Source: Lineus longissimus
Lineage: Eukaryota; Nemertea; Pilidiophora; Heteronemertea; Lineidae
Direction of reading: 5' to 3'
Length of the DNA: 64,000 bases
Assembly (NCBI RefSeq): GCF_910592395.1
Contig: NC_088326.1
Coordinates: 6,765,001 to 6,829,000 of the forward strand
The notes beneath the pieces are model-generated. The model worked only from the letters and a program-made list of their open reading frames with translations. It did not search any database and was not told where the DNA came from. A program made the position numbers and the translations under genes. This document shows, piece by piece, positions 58,226 to 64,000 of this stretch; position 1 is the stretch's first letter, and each line of letters begins with the position of its first letter.

Positions 58226-58486
58226 ATGTATAGCCTACAGGGGCAGGCCAATAATGTACCAACATCTCATTGCATGTACACCGTGTACTAGGCTTTCTGT
58301 ACAGACTAATGCATGACTGGATGTATCATGTATCATAGAGTAGTAACAGAGTATGCACTGTGCACAACCTGTCAACTTCCCGCATGAAATTCCCGGGAAA
58401 ACCCATATCCATATTTGGTATTGAAAGGCAAAGTGTGGACCACGTGCGTTATGTTTAGGCCTACTGCCTGGATTGAGTTCGGTTTA

Positions 58487-58665
58487 TCGCCATTTCGCCT
58501 ACAGCCATTTCGCCAACCAAAAAATGCCATTTCGCCTACAGTCATTTCGCCTACACCATTTCGCCTACCTGCCATTTCGCCTACTTGCCATTTCGCCTAC
58601 CTTTTCGCCTACCCGCCATTTCGCCTACTCGCCATTTCGCCTACTGCAATTTCGCCTACATACAG
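58487..58665. repeat. Left terminal array of CATTTCGCCTAC units
   Basis: About eleven units of 12-21 bp with the core CATTTCGCCTAC and variable 2-7-bp joiners. Confidence 0.9.
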
Positions 58666-59410
58666 AAAATGCCATTTCAGATGATTCTGAATAAATTTGT
58701 TTGAAATCCTCCATATTGATACCAGTATCAGTAAAAAAATATATGTTATCAGGCCTTATACCTACTGTTGCAAAGGATTTGCAAATCCACCAAATTTATT
58801 TGGTATCTGTCAAAAATACTCTAGTTTCGTCCCTGGAGTTTCGTCTTTCTAAGGTACCTTCCATATATTCATGCCGGTATTTAGGCCTCGGCCCCAAGTT
58901 ACCATTACAATGGATCATTCAGTTCTATTCAACATCACTGACCAATGTGAATGGCCGAACTGCATGCCGTTTGCACCGGCCGCGACGAGACGGTCAATGC
59001 ACATGGCCCAGGAAATGTCAGTTTCATTCAAGGGTTTATTCCAAAATCGGCAAATGGGTTGATTCATACAGAGTGTGCCAGAAAAACAATCTTCAACATT
59101 TTAATGTCTCGTTTAGAAAGCCCCATTTCAGCATCCAGACCTACAACCTAATGTGGATATCGGATTGACCTACCTCTTATTGAGTCCCAAATTAATTAGT
59201 GAAATTAATTCACTACAGAGAAAATTGAATTTCGTAAAATTTAAAATTTAGTAGGCCCTGTGCCTTGCTTTTGCCAGACGCGATGTAAACGGTTATTTCA
59301 TGGCTTTATGGCACACGTTGTCACTTTCTTCTGTTAAAAACATGTCTAGACATCCTAGGCCTATAAAGGCCTAACGCCGATGATCACTCGCCCCCAGACA
59401 AACAGTCAAT
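58666..59410. other. 5' region of the pogo-type element
   Basis: No domain in the open frames at 58,701-59,168. It holds an inverted subterminal segment and presumably the transposase promoter, which I could not locate. Confidence 0.5.
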
Positions 59411-60764
59411 ATGGAACAAGAAGAACCCTTGAGAAAACGGCGAAGGAGCTATTCGGTATCCGAGAAAATAGCGTACTTGCGGGACCTTGAGACAGGGCTA
59501 TTGAATGGAACAGTCGAAAGCATGAACGAGTTTGCCGAACATTACAAGATCCCAGTTTTAACGTTGAGAAAGTGGAACCTTGAAGACCTGGAAGAGAAAG
59601 AGCGCGAAGGTCGCGGCAAGGACAGGACAGTCAAAGAGCGACTGGTGGGTCAATGGCCGGTAGTCGAGGAGCGTGTTTACCAATGGTACCAGCGGCTGAG
59701 AGAGAGGAGGCTGCCTGTTGCGATCCAGGACATACAAGCCAGTGCTATGATGATTTTTGAAGACTGGTGGAATCAGTTGCCGGACGAACAAAGACAAGGC
59801 TTCATAGAGTACAGACCTACACAGCACGTTTTCCACGCTTCCGCCGGATGGGTAGAAGCATTCATGAAGAGAAAGAAGATCTCTCTCCGGAAAGTGAATA
59901 AGAATACCAGCACTCTGCCGGCTGACGCTGCCCAACGTGTCAAGGTCTTCCGCGACGACGTGACGCAGACGATCGATCAGTTTCAGATTGCCTTGCAATT
60001 CCTCTTCAATATGGACCAGACGTTTGCACTGTTCGAGTCTCGTCCTTTGTATACAGCCAACGCCAAGGGAGCCAAGTCGGTTGACGTGCGGACGTCACGA
60101 TCCAACACCAAGCTGGGTTGTACGGTGACCCTTACCATCACCGCGACGGGAGTATATAAAGTTACAGGCGCACATCACTTTTCCGAGGACTGGTTTCGTC
60201 CGACAACTGGCAGCCCTGCAAGAGGAGGACTTGCCTGCAAACATTATTATAACCTCCTCCGCTGCAGGTTGGATGAAGGAGACTGCCAATCATTGGTTAG
60301 ATGAAGTATTCGAGCCATACATCACCACACAAGATACCGATCAATTTCTTCTCCTCGTGGATGGGTACAGAGTGCACCGCACGGAGAATTTCGGTATCCG
60401 AGTGACAGAATTGGGAGGCATCCTCAATTTTATCCCGGCATGCTGTACGTCTCTGGCACAACCCCTCGATGTTGCCGTGATGAAATCCTTTAAGAACAAT
60501 TTGCGGAAGACGTGGAAAGCCTGGAAAAATGACAACACCCAAGATGACGGGACCTGTGAACGTATTGGGCTGCGTGAGGTAGTTAATATCGTGAGTGAGG
60601 CTTTGGAAGCTGTACCTCCGCAAGTAATTGAGAGTGGATTCGAGTCGGCCTTGTTCAGGGCAACCCCAATTGACGACGGACCACTGCAGGAGCAAGATCA
60701 AGAGGAGGAGGAAATTGGGCTTGAGTTTGTCAACATTCTGGAGGAGGAAATAGAAATGGACTGA
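59411..60764 (+). pseudogene. pogo/CENP-B-family transposase, one frameshift
   Basis: ATG at 59411. Residues 9-55 form a psq/CENP-B-type helix-turn-helix (RRSYSVSEKIAYLRDLE, ITLRKW-like end). Residues about 85-170 form the second CENP-B-type domain (WYQRLRERRLPVAIQDIQ, GWVEAFMKRKKISLRKV). The DDE_1 core has NMDQTF (first Asp, about 200), LLLVDGYRVH (second) and SLAQPLDVAVMKSFK (third). At about 60,165-60,200 the frame shifts by one base; the second frame resumes with LAALQEEDLP and GWMKETANHWLDEVFEPYI and ends in an acidic tail at TGA 60,764. Otherwise the gene is open, about 450 residues, so this is a recent copy. It would cut and paste the element, presumably binding the terminal arrays. 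Confidence 0.88.
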
Positions 60765-60920
60765 ATTTATTGCGACTCAGCATTAGTTGTACGGATTTTT
60801 CCGATTCGAACGTGAACATTTTTTTGAACCATCCTGTACGTATAATGACACTTTCCTTCAACTGAATCAGTCGATAAGCCTGATCATCAAAGGGATATTC
60901 ATTTCATGTTTCGTCATATT

Positions 60921-61085
60921 AGGCCTTTTAGCACGGTGCGGGTTCGAACTGGATCGAGGAAGGTTTGCTTATTATTTGCACGCTGATAGAAACTGGCCAC
61001 AATGACCAAAGGCTCATTTGTGCGTGTAGAAAATATCCGAACCTTCCTCGATCCGTTTCGAACCCGCACCATGTAAAAAGGCCTT
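60921..61085. mobile_element. Palindromic MITE nested in the pogo element
   Basis: 45-bp arms: AGGCCTTTTAGCACGGTGCG at the left and CGCACCATGTAAAAAGGCCT at the right, with TCGAGGAAGGTT and AACCTTCCTCGA inner ends. Confidence 0.8.
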
Positions 61086-61555
61086 TTGACTATGGACAAT
61101 CTGATCAATTACGCGACCCGTCGAGAAATGTGTCAGTTACACCGATGAACTTCATTATACTCCCCTGCCTTGCCCGGCGCCATCCAATCATGTTCCAGAT
61201 GGTGTTTGCCCTGTATGTTGGAGGCGGGCTAACCAGGGCTTAATGAAGGTACCTTAGAAAGACGAAACTAGATTATATCTTTGGCCCTATGTAGGCCTAC
61301 TGTTGCAGAGGATTGTATCCCATTTCTCTTTTAGAGTCCCAATCATCATACACTAATTTGTTGTTGTTGAAGCTCTAATTTGGTTACTGGATTAATTACT
61401 GGATTAATTGGATCACTATAAAGTGTTTCACACAACATAAGCAAACTAATTAAGCCTATAAAAGGATTCACAGACAATAGGAAACTGAAGAAAATGGCTT
61501 CGGTGGTAGAAATACTTGTAAGGGGGAGATTTAAAGAGAGCTTCATTGGTCACAT

Positions 61556-61725
61556 GTATCTGGCAGACACGAGTACAGTCACTATACCACAGGTGGGGCT
61601 AATGACTACAAACTTATGGATTATCAAAAAATAGGTTGACGAATAGTGCATAATGTTCCATAATTCATAGGTTTTTAGTCAATAGCGCCACCTGATGTAT
61701 AGTGACTGTACTCCTATCTGCCAGC
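61556..61725. mobile_element. Second palindromic MITE nested in the pogo element
   Basis: TCTGGCAGACACGAGTACAG and TATAGTGACTGTACTCCTATC are inverse counterparts, as are ACAGGTGGGGCTAATGACTA and TTTTAGTCAATAGCGCCACC. 170 bp, non-coding, next to the right terminal array. Confidence 0.72.
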
Positions 61726-61747
61726 AGAACAAAAATAGCAGTAAAAG

Positions 61748-61932
61748 TAGACGAAATGGCTAGTATGTGAAAAGGCAAGTAGGCGAAATGGCTAGTAGGC
61801 GAATTGAAAAGTAGGCGAAATGTGTAATAGGCGAAATGGTTATAGGTGAAATGGCTGAAGGCGAAATGGTTATAGGCGAAATGATTGTAGGCGAAATGGC
61901 TGTAGGCGAAATGATTGTAGGCGAAATGGCGA
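61748..61932. repeat. Right terminal array of GTAGGCGAAATG units
   Basis: About twelve units of GTAGGCGAAATGG with joiners, inverse to the left array. Confidence 0.9.
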
Positions 61933-62188
61933 TACACCTTAAGTTCTGATGTAGATTGTTCCACGTCGGAATCGTTCCAGGGACACACACAAATTTTGAA
62001 TCATTTGTTGAAGTCCTAAGGTCCTGATATTTTCTAGTATTTGTGTGTCGCGTTGCTAAGAGGTCCCCTTGAATAAAGGGACACCCTAAACTAAGAGCCA
62101 AGAGCCAATATATAATACTCTATTTAAGAGCCAAGTGCCGCCAGGAAAACCGCTTATGAATATAATTATTATCTTTGGGAGCCCAATG

Positions 62189-63292
62189 CCCACTATCGAA
62201 TGCGAAAGCGGAATTTATTCAAGATAATTTATATATATTCAAGATATTTTACATATATTCAAGATATTTTATAAACATTCAAGACATGTTTTTTTATTCA
62301 AGATATGTGTTTTTTATTCAAGATAAAATTATCTATATTCAAAATAAAAAATGTGTTCAAAAAATGTGTTCAAAACATTCAAGATATTTTATTTACATCC
62401 AACATAAAATGTTTCTTCCTAAGAAATAACAAAATATTTTGCATCAAAAAATGAATATACATACAAAAAAGTTATTCTTGGAGCAAAATTTAAAAGGTCT
62501 TGTATATAAATTCAAAATCTAATTGAATGTAAATTTATTCTCAAGATTGAAAATATTCATACAAGATTAACGTGACCATTAAAGATTCACGTGACCACAC
62601 AAATTGATGACCTCATTGGCGCCAAAACTATTTCTCTTGACCTCGATTAAAATAAAGCAATTTCAAATATAAATATAGACAATAGAATCAGCTACAAACA
62701 TAAGTATGTTATGAACTTAATCGAACTTATAAAGATGATACATGGTTAGGAAACCGCACAAATATCGAAATGTAAGTTTACTTTGAGGAGGACTAATTCT
62801 GCCAATTCACTCTGCCACCTGCGCGACCTCGTCACAATCGTCATGTAGTGACCACACGGATTAATTTTTCAATATGGGGTCGTCGAATGGCTTTAGAGGG
62901 ACTACGTCCGTCCATCAACCTCGCCCCTCTATGTTTAGATTGGTCAATTGCGCTATCGTCAATTCGTCATCAATTTGTGTGGTCACGTGAGTCTTGAATG
63001 GTCACGTGAATCTTGCATAAATATTTTCAAACTTGAATAAATTATGTTCAAGATGTTGAATTTATATGCAATACCTTTTAAATTTTGCTTCAAGGATAAC
63101 TTTATTTTTTGTATATATATTTATTTTTTGGTGCAAAATATTCTGGTAATTCTTCTAAAAAAAATGTTTATGTTGGATGTAAATAAAATATCTTGAATGA
63201 AAATAAAATATTTTGAACACTCTTTATCTTGAATATAAAAAAACATATCTTGAATAAAAAAAATACATATCTGCTTTAGCATTCCATAGCCC
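62189..63292. mobile_element. Foldback element with ATTCAAGATA-array arms
   Basis: Ends CTATCGAATGCGAAAGCGGA and the inverse of CTATGGAATGCTAAAGCAGA. Arms of 300-400 bp are tandem ATTCAAGATATTTTA-like repeats, then unique AT-rich sequence, closing on TCACGTGACCACACAAATTG (left, about 62,587-62,606) and its inverse (about 62,967-62,986). The 350-bp core has no clear gene. Confidence 0.78.
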
Positions 63293-63485
63293 ACAGGTGA
63301 TAATGAATAAAGTTTTTTGTAACCGTTTATGACGTTGTAAGACATCGCCGCCTGGATAGGGGTTGTATGCAGCCTGGATTTTTTATCGTACTATCGTTAC
63401 GCCGTCTGCACAATACGGTGTACATTGTGCCTGCACTTCACACACTGTGTACAGTCACACGTGTTTGTCATTCAGGCCGTCAAAA

Positions 63486-63566
63486 ATGGATCCGGATGGG
63501 GATGCCAGCTCCCAAGAAAAATCGCCTGGGGCCTACCGGCGATTTTAAGTTGAAAACAAGTAAGTG
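63486..63566 (+). CDS. Candidate first exon, unknown gene
   Basis: ATG at 63497 (GGATGGGGATG) or 63503 gives MGMPAPKKNRLGPTGDFKLK, followed by ACAA and a strong donor GTAAGTG at about 63,564. Another ATG at 63486 in a different frame gives a 20-codon peptide. Basic, Gly/Pro-containing start and a donor suggest an exon, but no downstream exon falls in the window. Confidence 0.25.
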
Positions 63567-64000
63567 TTCGATATCATTTGGTAGGCCTACCGTCGTCGGT
63601 AAAACGTGGAACAGTATATATTACATAGCTGGTGGTTGCATGATACGGCTCTCGATCGATCAGATCACCTACATGCATGTAACAGTACAGTACATGATGT
63701 ACAATGACGATGTACAGCAGGACCGTGGGGAGGGGGAGAATTTCCGTTTCTGCTTCTGATCCTCTGAGGGAAACAAAACCTTACCTTTTGCAAAATACCC
63801 ATTTTTTGTGAGTGCCCCCTGTTATCACCCTAATGGCGATGCTGGGCGCGGGTCTACTGGTCTTGCACAGATAAAGTGCAATCTTATTTTCGCTAATGTC
63901 TTTGTAATATATTTCCATCAATTAGCCTATATTTCATTGCTTGATTGATGATTGATAGATTGATTGATGAACATCGTTTCTTGCAATCTCGTTTTATCTC
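63567..64000. other. Intergenic or intronic, nothing recognised
   Basis: A long frame (to 63,759) reads through the putative donor without domain features. The window ends in GATTGATTGATG-type simple sequence. Confidence 0.4.

Larger units (their letters stand above)
58487..61932 (+). mobile_element. pogo-type transposon with array-like termini
   Basis: TA at 58485-58486 and 61933-61934 flanks ends TCGCCATTTCGCCTAC and GGCGAAATGGCGA. Each end is an array: about 11 copies of GCCATTTCGCCTAC-like units at 58,487-58,665 and about 12 inverse copies at 61,748-61,932. A second inverted pair, TCTTTCTAAGGTACCTTC, lies at about 58,845 and 61,246. It carries one transposase gene and two nested MITEs. 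3,446 bp. Confidence 0.85.

Noticed and set aside
61748-61932. CRISPR array (regular short repeats)
   Set aside because: Units are 12-21 bp with 2-7-bp joiners, no spacers, and the array mirrors the left transposon end in a eukaryotic sequence.

Overview
The window is eukaryotic nuclear DNA, almost certainly from a marine invertebrate. I see spliced transposon genes with GT/AG introns, BEL/Pao, Ty1/copia and Ty3/gypsy retroelements, PIF/Harbinger, pogo/Tigger and piggyBac DNA transposons, many palindromic MITEs, and frequent TAGGCCTA words. A deuterostome such as an echinoderm, hemichordate or lancelet would fit, but I cannot fix the species. I find no prokaryotic operon, CRISPR array, rRNA or tRNA. 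No convincing conserved host gene is present; the nearest candidates are a weak P2X7-C-terminal-like remnant near 9.4-9.9 kb and a possible first exon at 63.5 kb.

Layout. 0-1 kb: 3' end of a Tigger element with its right TIR. 3.5-5.1 kb: decayed transposase-like gene on the minus strand. 5-20 kb: mostly non-coding, holding a tandem repeat (6.5 kb), a piggyBac deletion derivative (10.0-10.7 kb), a Harbinger MITE (13.6 kb), an old dispersed repeat that ends in a hairpin plus AAAAA (11.4-18.2 kb), and a 1.16-kb foldback element nested in that repeat (14.6-15.8 kb). 20-23.3 kb: broken gypsy pol with two or three insertions. 24.4-28.4 kb: a two-gene Harbinger element bounded by CTG duplications. 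A 4.2-kb tandem duplication starts inside it and runs to 34.4 kb. 34.5-35.3 kb: a second Harbinger derivative. 36.6-38.3 and 49.1-50.4 kb: two copies of a dispersed repeat. 38.9-48.6 kb: a non-autonomous TIR element with a 9-bp target duplication. It carries a 170-bp tandem repeat, and a palindromic BEL element (39,367-47,084) is inserted in that repeat. 51.3-56.2 kb: a nearly intact, very young copia element. 56.2-56.7 kb: LINE RT fragment. 57-58.2 kb: nested inverted-repeat elements. 58.5-61.9 kb: a pogo-type transposon whose two ends are arrays of one short motif. 62.2-63.3 kb: another foldback element with array-like arms.

How the parts relate. The region is a nest of mobile elements inserted into one another, and the insertions can often be ordered by target duplications: TATTT for BEL, TTTAC for copia, CTG and TTA for Harbingers, TTAA for piggyBac types, TA for pogo types, AAACAATGG for the 9-bp element. 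The most unusual structures are the BEL element integrated by two U5 ends around a 2,027-bp palindrome, the transposons whose termini are iterated short motifs, and the copia element whose primer-binding site lies inside the Gag reading frame.
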